Program-made: the position numbers and the translations under genes
Notes under the pieces: model-generated
What the model was told of the DNA's origin: nothing
The model's database searches: none
Seen by the model: the letters and a program-made list of their open reading frames with translations, nothing else
NCBI RefSeq assembly: GCF_002163855.1
Contig: NZ_CP019332.1
Coordinates: 595,213-659,212 of the forward strand
Length of the DNA stretch: 64,000 nt
DNA from: Winogradskyella sp. PC-19
GTDB lineage: Bacteria; Bacteroidota; Bacteroidia; Flavobacteriales; Flavobacteriaceae
Direction: 5' to 3'
In this document: positions 44,928 to 55,820 of the stretch, piece by piece
How positions within the stretch are numbered: position 1 is the stretch's first letter
Layout of the letters: the number at the start of each line of letters is the position of its first letter

Positions 44928-46208
44928 ATGGATGATATAAAAAATCAAAAACAGCCACTGTACGTTATTCTTTTATTGATATTTGCTGCAGAGGCTGTTT
45001 TTATTTTGCCTTTTGTTCTACAACGTATTTTTAGAACCACCTTTTTAGAATCTTTTGATATTAGCCAAACCCAACTTGGCAGTTGTTTTTCCATTTACGG
45101 AATAGTAGCTCTGTTTTCTTATTTATTTGGCGGTCCATTGGCAGACAGATATAAACCTAATATGTTGATGTCAGTTGCTCTAATTTTGACTGGTTTAGGT
45201 GGAATTTATCTAGCAACCTATCCAAATTTAGTTAACCTTCATATTCTTTATGGTTTTTGGGGATTCACCACTATTTTTTTGTTTTGGGCACCAATGATTA
45301 AAGCTACACGAATTTGGGGTGGTTCATCTAAACAAGGTATTGCCTTTGGATTTTTAGATGGTGGTCGTGGTTTGGTTGCTGCTTTATTTGGTTCTGTTGG
45401 CGTGCTTATTTTCTCTTTATTTATTACAAAAGATATCGAATTGACGTCTGTAGTAGAACGTCGTATCGCATTTAAACAAGTCATTTTGTATACTTCTTTT
45501 GCGGTTATGACTGTTGGTGTGATTGTGTTCTTCTTCTTAAAGTTAAATTTTGATACAACTGAAAAAACTGAAAAAAATGCGAATCTAATTACGCTGAACA
45601 ACTTCAAAATTGTCATGAAATATAAAGCCGTTTGGTTATTGATGATAATTATTTTATGCGCGTATTATGGTTATAAAATGACGAATCTTTTTAGCCAATA
45701 TGCAGAACAAGTGATGCATTACGATAAAATTGAAGCTGCAAAAGTCGGCACTTATTTATTATATATGCGACCTATTATTGGTGTTGTTATTGGCTTATTA
45801 GCAGATAGAACAAAATCAAGTCTTTGGTGGATTATTATTGGTTTCTTTTTCATGGCAATTACAAGTCTCGTATTTGCTACTGGGATTGTAGATGATTCTA
45901 CTAATATGATGTTTATGCTGTCCATTGGACTTATGGCTATTGGTGTCTATTCGGCTAGAGTACTATATTTTGCAACATTAGAAGAAGCTAAAATTCCGAT
46001 TGCGGTAACTGGTACAGCTGTTGGTTTTATTTCAGTAGTTGGCTACACACCAGATATTTTTACAGGTCTGATAAATGGTTACTTTTTAGATAAGTATAAT
46101 GAAGTAGTTGGGCATCAAATTGTATTTGGGATTATGGCCGGTTTTGCTGTAATTGGTTGTATAGCTTCATATTATTTGTACAAGAATTCTAAATCAAATT
46201 CAGGTTAA
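44928..46208 (+). CDS. MFS transporter
   Basis: A 426-residue carrier with about twelve spans. The cytoplasmic loop-2 motif appears as GGPLADRYKPNML, and a second copy as GLLADRTKSS between spans eight and nine. An ATRIWGGSSKQGIAFGFLDGGRGL segment in span four/five resembles the glycerol-3-phosphate/nitrate porter branch. The gene starts one base after the acyl-CoA carboxylase stop, which suggests import of a substrate that feeds that pathway, but the substrate is not known. Its stop shares four bases (TTAA) with the convergent peptidase. Confidence 0.87.
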   Translation: MDDIKNQKQPLYVILLLIFAAEAVFILPFVLQRIFRTTFLESFDISQTQLGSCFSIYGIVALFSYLFGGPLADRYKPNMLMSVALILTGLGGIYLATYPNLVNLHILYGFWGFTTIFLFWAPMIKATRIWGGSSKQGIAFGFLDGGRGLVAALFGSVGVLIFSLFITKDIELTSVVERRIAFKQVILYTSFAVMTVGVIVFFFLKLNFDTTEKTEKNANLITLNNFKIVMKYKAVWLLMIIILCAYYGYKMTNLFSQYAEQVMHYDKIEAAKVGTYLLYMRPIIGVVIGLLADRTKSSLWWIIIGFFFMAITSLVFATGIVDDSTNMMFMLSIGLMAIGVYSARVLYFATLEEAKIPIAVTGTAVGFISVVGYTPDIFTGLINGYFLDKYNEVVGHQIVFGIMAGFAVIGCIASYYLYKNSKSNSG

Positions 46209-47542
46209 TTTCCTTGATAGTCTTTTACTCTAGGAATAGTCAACAATTTAGTTTGTCTACCATTTACATATCTAAAACCATTTGCTCCCCAAAAACCAGC
46301 TTCTTCAAGCATGATTCGGATGTCCCTTTTCCATTCAGGGATTGTTACTGTTGTATTTAATTCTATAGCATAAACTGTATTTTCATGTAATGGATAATCT
46401 CCATTAACAGGAACACCACCTTGAGAATCCCACATACCCAATGTTGTACCAGAAGAATGGCCATAAGTACCCAATGGATGCGTATAGATTGATGGTCTTA
46501 AACCTTCTGACTTTCCTTGAGATAGTGATTCAGCTAGAATTTTATTACCAGTTTTTCCTGTTTCAAAATTATTAGTGAAAATATCTTGAACACGATTGCC
46601 ATCCTTTAACGCATCTTGCAAGTATTTAGGTGGCCCTTTTTCATTTGGTTTTAGTACGTAAGCTAGTTCTTGGCAATCGGTATTTAATCTTAAATAAGTT
46701 ATTCCAAAATCACAATGCAATAAATCTCCAGGTAAAATAACCATATTCGCTGGTCGGTTTGAAAACGCATATAAATGATTACCTAACTCTTCGGCAGTCC
46801 TTTGAACATCGACTGTTGGGTGAAACCATGTTTCTAATCCCAATTGGGTAACTTTATCACGCATCCACCATTCTACATCTGTCGTTGTTGTGACTCCTGG
46901 TGTAATCACTTTTTCTGAAAAAGCTTCGGCTATAATATCGTGTGTAATGTCAACAAGTTGATTATAAGTGACCATTTCTAATTCTGTCCGAGTTTCAATC
47001 CAACCAATGGCTAATTTTTCAGCAGATTTAACCTTTTTTTTATAATCTGAAGACAAATGATTCATAAATGCTTCGTAATCAGTTTTTACGATACCATCAC
47101 AAATATTAAAGCTATCAGAGTAATTTAATCCTATTGATTTAGGCTTTCGTTCTTCAATTAACTGCATTAATCTGTTCCATTGATTGGGTTCTTTTTCTTT
47201 ATCCCAAGCAGAGATTATATTTTCACCAAAATTATATCTCGCAACTGCTAAATTCTCAATAGTGTTTTCTTCTTTATTTCTGTAAAATACAAGAATTGTT
47301 CGGCGTCTTGCATTTAGCCAAGTTGCTGGAAGCATTGTCTTTAAAACTGGGTCTTCGTTATACTCCCTAGAAATCAAAATCCACATATCAAAACCAGTGT
47401 CATCCATCAGTTTTGGTAACAAATTGTTGAATCTATTTTTTAAAATATTGTCTACAACCTCAGCACGTTGACGCTCTGGTAAAATTTGTTGCGCGTTAAG
47501 ATTAATGAAAAATAAGAATAGAAATATATAAACTGCTTTCAT
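46205..47542 (-). CDS. Exported M24 family metallopeptidase (Xaa-Pro aminopeptidase-like)
   Basis: A 445-residue protein with a signal peptide (1-17), so it acts in the periplasm. The C-terminal pita-bread domain carries five metal ligands: two Asp in LHCDFGITYLRLNTDCQ, His in TYGHSSGT, Glu in YAIELNT and Glu in MLEEAGFW. The N-terminal creatinase-like half (about 25-180) fits aminopeptidase P relatives. The substrate would be a peptide with proline in the second position, by family. It is transcribed alone behind a terminator and overlaps the MFS stop by four bases. Confidence 0.88.
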   Translation of the reverse strand: MKAVYIFLFLFFINLNAQQILPERQRAEVVDNILKNRFNNLLPKLMDDTGFDMWILISREYNEDPVLKTMLPATWLNARRRTILVFYRNKEENTIENLAVARYNFGENIISAWDKEKEPNQWNRLMQLIEERKPKSIGLNYSDSFNICDGIVKTDYEAFMNHLSSDYKKKVKSAEKLAIGWIETRTELEMVTYNQLVDITHDIIAEAFSEKVITPGVTTTTDVEWWMRDKVTQLGLETWFHPTVDVQRTAEELGNHLYAFSNRPANMVILPGDLLHCDFGITYLRLNTDCQELAYVLKPNEKGPPKYLQDALKDGNRVQDIFTNNFETGKTGNKILAESLSQGKSEGLRPSIYTHPLGTYGHSSGTTLGMWDSQGGVPVNGDYPLHENTVYAIELNTTVTIPEWKRDIRIMLEEAGFWGANGFRYVNGRQTKLLTIPRVKDYQGN

Positions 47543-47584
47543 AATAATTATTTGAGATGTCTAATTTACCTAAATATTAGGCAT

Positions 47585-47618
47585 AAAAAAAGAGTTCCAA
47601 AATTGGAACTCTTTTTTT
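47585..47618. terminator. Terminator after the 60-aa membrane gene
   Basis: AAAAAAAGAGTTCCAA and TTGGAACTCTTTTTTT form a perfect 16-bp stem around a 2-base centre. On the minus strand it follows the 47816-47634 gene by 15 bases. Confidence 0.85.
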
Positions 47619-47633
47619 AAATATATTTTAAAC

Positions 47634-47816
47634 TTAGTGAGCCGCAGCTTCACGCTCTGCTTTCTTTTCTGCTTTTATTTCTTTAAAACGTTCGATTGCT
47701 GATCCAAATACCCAGTAAGGTATTACAAAGGTTAAAAGAAAAATCATTAACCAAAAACCAATAGTCAAAATGGTTAAGAATGCTAAAAAACCTAAATATT
47801 GATCAAATTCGAACAT
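47634..47816 (-). CDS. Small single-span membrane protein (60 aa)
   Basis: A 60-residue protein with one or two hydrophobic segments (about 8-34) and a strongly charged C-terminal helix (IERFKEIKAEKKAEREAAAH). No named family. It has an excellent promoter 26 bases upstream and a strong terminator, which argues for a real, independently transcribed gene. Confidence 0.72.
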   Translation of the reverse strand: MFEFDQYLGFLAFLTILTIGFWLMIFLLTFVIPYWVFGSAIERFKEIKAEKKAEREAAAH

Positions 47817-47841
47817 AACTGTTTTTGTTTATAATATTTGA

Positions 47842-47872
47842 CAAAGATAAAACCAAAATATGTGTTTTACAA
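47842..47872 (-). promoter_or_regulatory. Promoter of the 60-aa membrane gene
   Basis: On the minus strand TTG (47872-47870), 20 bases, then TATCTTTG (47849-47842): exact consensus and the same 20-base spacing as the ferredoxin and redox-operon promoters. The start codon lies 26 bases beyond. Confidence 0.65.
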
Positions 47873-47911
47873 CAACAAACTTGAGATTTATTAACAGTGA
47901 ATAAACATTTT

Positions 47912-48274
47912 TCAAACGGCTTTAATAAGAAGTTTTGCTGTCGCAAGATTTGTTGCCAATGGTACATTGTGAACATCACAAAGCCTCATAAGCATTAAAA
48001 TGTCTGGTTCATGAGGATGCTTGTCTAATGGGTCTCTGAAAAACAAGACCATTTGACATTTACCTTCAGCTACACGAGAAGCAATTTGTGCGTCTCCTCC
48101 TAACGGTCCAGATAATAAGGCTTCTACCTTTAAACCAGCAGATTTAACACGTTGCCCAGTTGTCCCAGTGGAAACTAATGTTACATTTTTTTGATGCAAA
48201 ACATCGATATGCTCATTTAAAAACTGAACCATCTCCGCTTTTTTTCCATCGTGAGCTATAAGTGCAATTTCCAT
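47912..48274 (-). CDS. mgsA: Methylglyoxal synthase
   Basis: Converts dihydroxyacetone phosphate to methylglyoxal and phosphate, bypassing lower glycolysis when phosphate is low. The 120-residue length is slightly short of E. coli MgsA (152). The active-site pattern is intact: HDGKK (Asp9), the phosphate loop STGTTG, SGPLGGDAQIA (Asp61), and HPHEPDI (His88, Asp91). Its ATG overlaps by one base (TAATG) the stop of the kinase gene, so the two are coupled, and gap and pfkA lie just upstream. Confidence 0.94.
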   Translation of the reverse strand: MEIALIAHDGKKAEMVQFLNEHIDVLHQKNVTLVSTGTTGQRVKSAGLKVEALLSGPLGGDAQIASRVAEGKCQMVLFFRDPLDKHPHEPDILMLMRLCDVHNVPLATNLATAKLLIKAV

Positions 48275-49134
48275 TATAAATTATTTACATGATAATCTAC
48301 TAAACCATCAATTGGTCTCCTTACAAAATTTCCAACTGTGTATCCGTATTCTTTAGCAACTTCTTTTATTTCGTCTTGTGCAAAAAAAGCAATAGAACCA
48401 GCAAAATGAACTGGTACCGTTTTTATTTCTTCTTTAAACTGTAGAATCATGCTTTCTGTAAATACTCTAAGTCCTTTTTTAATTAACTCGTGTATATATT
48501 CAGAATCTTTATTTAAAAACATAAATTCAGCAAAGTTTGCTAAATAAGCGTTAGGGTTTGCTTGTTTATATAAGTTATACTTTATGTAATCTGGCTCTAA
48601 ATTGTACTTATGTTCAAATGCAAGTCTGATAGTATCTGGCATCTTATTGAAATAATAATCTCTTATAAGCTGTTTTCCGTAATAATTACCACTAGCATCA
48701 TCCATAATTGTATACCCAAGACTTTTTACCCTTTGGTGCAACTTTTTTCCATCAAAATAACTGCAATTAGAACCAGTACCCATTATACAAACAATAGCTG
48801 CTTCTTTATTATGATTTAAAGATGACCTTACTGCTGCCATAGTATCTTCTTGAACTTCGATTTTTGCATTAACAAATACATCTTGCAAAACCTCAGTTAA
48901 AGTTTGTCTTGGCTTGTCTGTACCACAACCAGCGCCATAGAAAAAGACATGAGATACGTCTCGTCTAAGTTCTTGAATTTCGTCACTCTTTTTTAATATT
49001 TTTCTTAGTTTTCTCTCTTCAAGAATTGCTGGATTAAGACCTTTAGTTCTTATTTTATTTGTTGCTATTTGTCCATCGTTTTTGATTGCTATCCAATCAC
49101 ACTTTGTAGAACCTCCATCTGTAATTAAAATCAT
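48274..49134 (-). CDS. BadF/BadG-type ATPase, N-acetylglucosamine kinase-like
   Basis: A 286-residue ASKHA-fold kinase. The phosphate-1 loop ITDGGSTKCDW opens the protein, followed by FFYGAGCG, then the phosphate-2 motif CIMGTGSNCSYFDG and the adenosine-side segment VHFAGSIAFFAQDE. Relatives phosphorylate N-acetylglucosamine or activate dehydratases; the length and motif set fit the sugar-kinase branch, but the sugar is uncertain. It is translationally coupled to mgsA. Confidence 0.83.
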   Translation of the reverse strand: MILITDGGSTKCDWIAIKNDGQIATNKIRTKGLNPAILEERKLRKILKKSDEIQELRRDVSHVFFYGAGCGTDKPRQTLTEVLQDVFVNAKIEVQEDTMAAVRSSLNHNKEAAIVCIMGTGSNCSYFDGKKLHQRVKSLGYTIMDDASGNYYGKQLIRDYYFNKMPDTIRLAFEHKYNLEPDYIKYNLYKQANPNAYLANFAEFMFLNKDSEYIHELIKKGLRVFTESMILQFKEEIKTVPVHFAGSIAFFAQDEIKEVAKEYGYTVGNFVRRPIDGLVDYHVNNL

Positions 49135-49153
49135 ATTTTTTATTTTAAAAACA

Positions 49154-49193
49154 AAATTCCGTAGGTGAAGTAGATACTAATCCTACGGAATTT
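49154..49193. terminator. Strong terminator after gap
   Basis: AAATTCCGTAGG and CCTACGGAATTT form a perfect 12-bp stem around a 16-base loop, about 20 bases past the gap stop on the minus strand. Confidence 0.85.
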
Positions 49194-49214
49194 AATATTA
49201 TTAATAATCTGAGA

Positions 49215-50219
<1,005 letters not shown>

Positions 50220-50238
50220 CTATCTTATTTTTATTGTA

Positions 50239-51228
50239 TTAAATTGTCATTATATCTGAAACTCGAATAAGTTCCATGTTTATTTTTGATTTTCCTTTTA
50301 CGGCTTGGTCAAAAGGTGTTAAATCCATAATATCATTTTTAAGACCGACCATGTAATTACTTTTTCCTTCTAGCAAACTTTCTACAGCCTTTACACCCAT
50401 TCTACTAGCTAAAACACGATCAAAACAACTCGGTGAACCACCACGTTGCATATGTCCAACTACGGATACTCTAACTTCATACTCAGTCATATTCTCTTCT
50501 ACATAGTCAGCAAGTTCAAATACGTTTTTACCTATACGGTCACCTTCTGCTACAACGACTATACTCGATGATTTACCAGATTGTTTACTTCGTCTTAAAG
50601 ACTCTAACAATCTGTCTAAACCTAAATCTTCTTCGGGTATAAGAATTTCCTCTGCACCAGCACCAACACCAACATTTAAAGCTATATGTCCAACATCACG
50701 GCCCATGACCTCTATAAAGAAAAGTCTATTATGAGAACTTGCAGTATCTCTAATTTTATCAATAGCTTCGACAGCCGTATTAAGTGCTGTATCATAACCT
50801 AAAGTATGTGTAGTGCCGAAAATATCGTTGTCAATTGTTCCTGGAATACCCATTACTGGAAAGCCAAATTCTTGATTAAAAACCATTGCCCCAGTAAAAC
50901 TACCATCACCGCCAATAACTACAAAAGCACCAATACCGGCACTTTTTAAATGTTCGTGTGCTTTTTGTCTACCTTCCTTTGTTCGGAATTCTTTTGAACG
51001 TGCAGACTTTAAAATAGTTCCACCTTTATTTATAATTCCTTTTACACTTCTGGCATCCATTTTAACGAAGTCGCCTTCCATCATGCCTTCATATCCGCGA
51101 TAGATTCCATAACATTCTATATCATGAAAAGCACAAGCTCTAACTACTGAACGAATAGCTGCATTCATTCCTGGAGAATCTCCTCCAGATGTCATTACAC
51201 CTATTTTTTTTATTTGATTTTGCATCAA
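50239..51228 (-). CDS. pfkA: ATP-dependent 6-phosphofructokinase
   Basis: Phosphorylates fructose-6-phosphate. The 329-residue protein shows the ATP-binding GGDSPGMNAAIRSVVR and GGDGSFTGA segments, the catalytic GIPGTIDNDI loop, and FFIEVMGRDVGHIAL with VVVAEGDR for substrate contact. The Gly in GGDGS marks ATP rather than pyrophosphate use. It leads the pfkA-gap pair, behind the terminator of the tamB gene. Confidence 0.95.
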   Translation of the reverse strand: MMQNQIKKIGVMTSGGDSPGMNAAIRSVVRACAFHDIECYGIYRGYEGMMEGDFVKMDARSVKGIINKGGTILKSARSKEFRTKEGRQKAHEHLKSAGIGAFVVIGGDGSFTGAMVFNQEFGFPVMGIPGTIDNDIFGTTHTLGYDTALNTAVEAIDKIRDTASSHNRLFFIEVMGRDVGHIALNVGVGAGAEEILIPEEDLGLDRLLESLRRSKQSGKSSSIVVVAEGDRIGKNVFELADYVEENMTEYEVRVSVVGHMQRGGSPSCFDRVLASRMGVKAVESLLEGKSNYMVGLKNDIMDLTPFDQAVKGKSKINMELIRVSDIMTI

Positions 51229-51287
51229 GATTATTTGTTTACAGTAAAATTATGAAACTAAAGACATAATATTATGACTAAAATCAT

Positions 51288-51312
51288 AAAAAAAAGATGC
51301 TAAAAGCATCTC
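51288..51312 (-). terminator. Terminator of the tamB-like gene
   Basis: On the minus strand GAGATGC, a TTTTA loop and GCATCT form the stem, followed by eight T residues, 60 bases past the stop codon and about 60 bases before pfkA. Confidence 0.75.
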
Positions 51313-51371
51313 AAACGTTATAGTTAATAAATAATTAAGGTTTTTATTATAGATATAATATTATAAGAGTC

Positions 51372-54300
51372 TTAATTTTTCTTTTCCTTAATAGACATAA
51401 ATTCTTGAGTCAAATCTTCTTCAGCGTCTTTACTCACTTTTTTAGCTTCTTCTTTTTTTCTTTTCTTTTCGTTCGTGAAAATTTTCTGAATTAACTCTTT
51501 GAAGTTGTCAAATTCAACATTATAAGAAATTCCAAGTCCTTGAGTAAATCCGACTCTATCTCCGAAATTACGAATTGTATTTTCTCTGTTAAATACTGTG
51601 GCTTTAAGTGTACCATCGTCATTTAAAAGCCAATCAATTTGAACATCACCAGCAATTGTGGTTTGTGTTGTACTACCGAACGGCACTCCAAATTTACCAT
51701 TAATGATTACTTTGTCTGTAAGTTTAGTTTGGAGTGTAAGTCCTACTCTGCTCTCTGTTTCAAAATCAGGATTGTTTTGAGCTAAGTCTAAGTCAACACC
51801 TATCTTAAAGTTGTCATTATCATCGCCAAAAATACTACCAATAATTCCATTTATTCGTTCTGAAATAGTTCCAGTAAAATCCAATGAACCACCAAAAAAA
51901 CTACCAGATGTTAATAAAAATATGGCCTGGTTACTGCGTTGTTCTTTTGAAGACAATCTGTAATCTAACTCTGCCCTAATTGTCGACTCTACACTTGGGA
52001 AATTGAATGTGAAATCGGGGTCCGGTTTTTCTAGTCGTCCAGTTAAATTTATCTCTAAGTCTACTGGTATGGTTCTATTAATAGGTGCGTCTAATAAAGC
52101 TGAAGGATTTGTTGTTGTACTATATAATGCCTTCAAATTAATTTGTGCATTTAATGGAGCACCATCCCAAGTAATATTTCCGCCACGTTCTACAGTAAAC
52201 AACTTTTCAATAATTGCACCATATTTAAATTTATAAGTTCCTTCATAAACAACAAAGTCACCATACATTTCAAACTTACCATTTGTATTTATAAAAATTC
52301 CTAAGTTGCCTTCGCCCCTACCTTTTATGGTACTGCCAGAATTCTTATCTATAACTATCTCTATAAGAGCGTTTGGTTTTACATCGAGGTTAAATTCAAG
52401 ATTTAAACCTTTAATTTCGGTTTGTGAAGCAATCTCACCTTTGGCGCGTTTTGCTTTGTCCTCAGGACTTAAAAATTTAATGTATGAGTTGTCACCAAAA
52501 CTCTCTGCATCATTAAGAGGAATATTAAACACAGTTCCTTCTTCAGTTTTTCCTTCTACTGCAATTGTGAGGTTATCTGTGTATCCTTTTATCTGGGCTT
52601 CACCAGAGACAAATCCAGTACCGTAATACAACTCTTCTTCAGACTCTTTAGTATTTAAAACCAATAACCTATCGGTTGTTAGGTCTAATCCTAATTGCCA
52701 ATCACTAAAATTATTATGCTCTATATAACCATTTAAAAATCCTGTAGAAAAGTACTTAGAATCTGTCAGTTCAACATTATTAAAGATAAATTGTTGATTT
52801 TTTAAAGTAACTTTAGAATCAAAATCAAAACTATAATCAACATTAAGGTATGGTATTCCTAAACCGGCTTTATCAAGTAATAATTCGCCATCAACACTTG
52901 GTTTTTTAAGGCTTCCACTAACTTTTGCATTACCAGATACTAATCCTCTAATATTACTAATAACACCTTCACCTAAAGGATTAAGAGGGTCTATCAGAAA
53001 ATCTTCAAAAGCAACATCTACATTAATATTTGGATTTCTTTTATTGACGTCAACAAAACCTGTAGCATCTAATGTCTTAACACTTGTATTTTGAAGCTCT
53101 ACATCTATATTATATTTGGTTAGAGAGTTATCGCCTTTCACAATTGCTTTTAGATTACCCAAATTATATTGGTTAACATTAAATTGCTCTATCTCAATAT
53201 CTGATTTAGGTAAGTAAACACCTTCGTTTTGAAGTAAAGCCAATTTTCCATTAACTCGTCCTGCAAGTGCTAAACTATCTATTCTTGGAGTAATCTTTAC
53301 AAGTTGTACGTTTTTAAAATCTAGATTTAAATCTTTATAAGTAGAATCCCTTAAAACACCAGCTAATAGAATTTCTTCTTCACCCTGATTGACTCTAATA
53401 TCATCAATTTTGAAATTATTAAAATTTCTATCAAAAGTTATTTTATTGAGATTATCCTTGTTATAATTTACAAACCAATCAAAACCTTTAAACTTTAATT
53501 CAGACTTTCTAAATCCTATTACAGATTTGTTTTCTTCACTTATAGTGTAGAAAAGATTCATATCGTAATCATCGGCATAATCGACGCCTCCTTTAAATTC
53601 TGACTTTATAAAAAGTGTATCTCGCTTCGTAACATTAATCAAGCTAAAATCTGAAACATCATAGACATCAGAATTTAGATTCTGAATTTCTAAATACGTG
53701 TTGTATACTGGATTATTGTTATCTACTTCTAGATTAATATTAGTAGCAATGTAATCTTTGAATGAAATTTTAGGTGAATTAAACTCTAGTTCAAAACCTT
53801 TTTCATCTGTCTCTATACGACCCTTGACTTTAGTATTCTGAGCAAGATTTAAGTTTTTATCAAAAACAGCCGCAATTTGATTATATATTTTAAAGTTAAA
53901 ATCTAGATATTGTCCTTCTGAAATTTCATGAGGTTTGTAATTGGTATATATACTACCAAGAGAATTTTCAGCTAGTTTGACAATTTCTTCAATTTTAAAT
54001 TTCCCTTCAACTTGACCGTTAATAATATCAGGAGAGTTAACTTTTATGGTTCTCACATTATTATCATTAAAAGTAGATACAATCGCAAAATCTTGAAAGG
54101 CATAGCGTTTATCTTGATTCTTATAGCTAGTGTTTTTTACATTTATCTTTCCTCGAAGATTATCATAATTAGAGCCAGTGACAGCCATATCAACTAATCC
54201 TCTAAACTCAGCTATATCGTCACGATTTACAAAATTTAAAGCCCTAAGATTAGCATAAGTTACATTGGCTTTGAAATCAAATTTTCTGATTTCTTCGGTC

Positions 54301-55760
54301 ATATCGGCAAGACCACTAAAGTCTAGTATTATGTTTGGGTCTTTAGTATTAAGTTTTCCGTTAAAAATATTCTTTCCTACATCTCCAGAGACATCAATAC
54401 CAGTGTATCTATAGCCATTATAATCCAAATAGGTTACATTCCCTTTGACATTAGTTTCTAGATTTTCTAGTGCAAAACTTTTTCCCTTTACGTCAAGGTT
54501 TAAAGAAGTTTCTCCAACAAGTGGATCATTTAGAATAGTACCAATATCAAAATCTTCTAAAACAATATTTCCTTCATAATTTGCATTATCTATATCTCCA
54601 ATATTAGTTAATTTTAAATCTGATTGGACATAACCAAGCTCTGTAATAATCTTTAAATCGGCATCTATATCCTTATTTGTAATTACCGAAGTTCCATTAA
54701 GTCTAAAATTACCAATTTTAGCAAATACCGATGGTATTGAACTACCTAACACATTAGGTAACAAGGCTGTTAAGTCTCTATAATTTGAAGATAAATTTCT
54801 GTAGCGCCCTTCTAAGATAAAATTATCATCTGCACCATTGAATAAGTTTTTAAACTTTATATCTCCAATAATTCTAGTATTTCTTGTAGTACTTATATTT
54901 AAATTTTCTGCAAATAAATCATTTAAAGTGCCTGATAAGTCTACATTAAGACTTGCTTTTTGATTTGTACCAAACTCATCATAAAAAGCGTTAAGCTCAC
55001 TTAATTGGACATATGAATCCTTGAAACTAGCAGAGACTTTTACTTTATCTGTAAATTGCTTAAAATCCTTGCGATCATAATCAAAACGAAGCTTACCAAT
55101 AAGATTTGAAGCTTTAGTCTTAATGTTTAATTGCTCAAAACTCATATAGTCCAGTGTGTATTCAAAATTGGCCATGAGATTTTCTATCCTAAAACCTCGT
55201 GCGTCCAAAAAACTAAAGGTGTTTATGCGAGTTCTAACTTCTGGTCCGTTGATTAAAAAATCAGTTGCATTTGCATTGAGTTCTGTAAACTCTATAATTT
55301 TTGGCGTTTCTTTATTTTGGTCTATTAAACGAAAAATTCCATTAGAAATAGAAATATCACTAGAGGATAATAAAAAGTCACTTGGTCCTTGTCGAGGATT
55401 ATCATCTTCGAATCTATCTACAAAAACATCTAAATTTGTATCTATTGAACCTTCGTATGTTTTAAGGTTAAAAACTAAGTCTTCAATATCTACATCTCCA
55501 AAAGTCAGTTTACCATTGTAAAGATTATTTACACTAATAATGGATGTGTTTAGTTCTTTTATTGCAAATAGGGTATCTAACTTATAATCTCTAATTAAAA
55601 TTTCTTTTAGTTCTACATCACCATTAAACTGAAGTCCAACCTTACCAATGTTAATATTGGTTTTATAGTCTTCATTTATCTTCTTTGTTGCGTATTTACC
55701 AAGCTTTGTCTGTACTGCAGGTATTGACAGTACCAATACCAAAATAGTAAAAAGCAGCAC
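51372..55760 (-). CDS. TamB-like translocation and assembly module protein
   Basis: An at least 1462-residue inner-membrane-anchored protein with a long periplasmic beta-rich body. It has the N-terminal hydrophobic anchor and SIPAVQTKLGKYATKKI segment of Bacteroidota TamB proteins, repeated AsmA/TamB-type beta strands, and the C-terminal TamB (DUF490) domain (about 1020-1400) followed by a charged, Lys/Glu-rich tail. TamB relatives work in envelope biogenesis and lipid traffic. The GTG at 55760 lies inside the membrane span; the frame extends upstream without ATG to about 55838 and encodes the expected basic flank IIIKRVLKIIGK, so a rare ATT (55808) or ATA start is likely. tsaD is divergent. 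Confidence 0.9.
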   Translation of the reverse strand: MLLFTILVLVLSIPAVQTKLGKYATKKINEDYKTNINIGKVGLQFNGDVELKEILIRDYKLDTLFAIKELNTSIISVNNLYNGKLTFGDVDIEDLVFNLKTYEGSIDTNLDVFVDRFEDDNPRQGPSDFLLSSSDISISNGIFRLIDQNKETPKIIEFTELNANATDFLINGPEVRTRINTFSFLDARGFRIENLMANFEYTLDYMSFEQLNIKTKASNLIGKLRFDYDRKDFKQFTDKVKVSASFKDSYVQLSELNAFYDEFGTNQKASLNVDLSGTLNDLFAENLNISTTRNTRIIGDIKFKNLFNGADDNFILEGRYRNLSSNYRDLTALLPNVLGSSIPSVFAKIGNFRLNGTSVITNKDIDADLKIITELGYVQSDLKLTNIGDIDNANYEGNIVLEDFDIGTILNDPLVGETSLNLDVKGKSFALENLETNVKGNVTYLDYNGYRYTGIDVSGDVGKNIFNGKLNTKDPNIILDFSGLADMTEEIRKFDFKANVTYANLRALNFVNRDDIAEFRGLVDMAVTGSNYDNLRGKINVKNTSYKNQDKRYAFQDFAIVSTFNDNNVRTIKVNSPDIINGQVEGKFKIEEIVKLAENSLGSIYTNYKPHEISEGQYLDFNFKIYNQIAAVFDKNLNLAQNTKVKGRIETDEKGFELEFNSPKISFKDYIATNINLEVDNNNPVYNTYLEIQNLNSDVYDVSDFSLINVTKRDTLFIKSEFKGGVDYADDYDMNLFYTISEENKSVIGFRKSELKFKGFDWFVNYNKDNLNKITFDRNFNNFKIDDIRVNQGEEEILLAGVLRDSTYKDLNLDFKNVQLVKITPRIDSLALAGRVNGKLALLQNEGVYLPKSDIEIEQFNVNQYNLGNLKAIVKGDNSLTKYNIDVELQNTSVKTLDATGFVDVNKRNPNINVDVAFEDFLIDPLNPLGEGVISNIRGLVSGNAKVSGSLKKPSVDGELLLDKAGLGIPYLNVDYSFDFDSKVTLKNQQFIFNNVELTDSKYFSTGFLNGYIEHNNFSDWQLGLDLTTDRLLVLNTKESEEELYYGTGFVSGEAQIKGYTDNLTIAVEGKTEEGTVFNIPLNDAESFGDNSYIKFLSPEDKAKRAKGEIASQTEIKGLNLEFNLDVKPNALIEIVIDKNSGSTIKGRGEGNLGIFINTNGKFEMYGDFVVYEGTYKFKYGAIIEKLFTVERGGNITWDGAPLNAQINLKALYSTTTNPSALLDAPINRTIPVDLEINLTGRLEKPDPDFTFNFPSVESTIRAELDYRLSSKEQRSNQAIFLLTSGSFFGGSLDFTGTISERINGIIGSIFGDDNDNFKIGVDLDLAQNNPDFETESRVGLTLQTKLTDKVIINGKFGVPFGSTTQTTIAGDVQIDWLLNDDGTLKATVFNRENTIRNFGDRVGFTQGLGISYNVEFDNFKELIQKIFTNEKKRKKEEAKKVSKDAEEDLTQEFMSIKEKKN

Positions 55761-55820
55761 TATTATTGCTGCAATTTTTCCTATTATTTTTAAGACCCTT
55801 TTGATAATTATGTTTATTAA

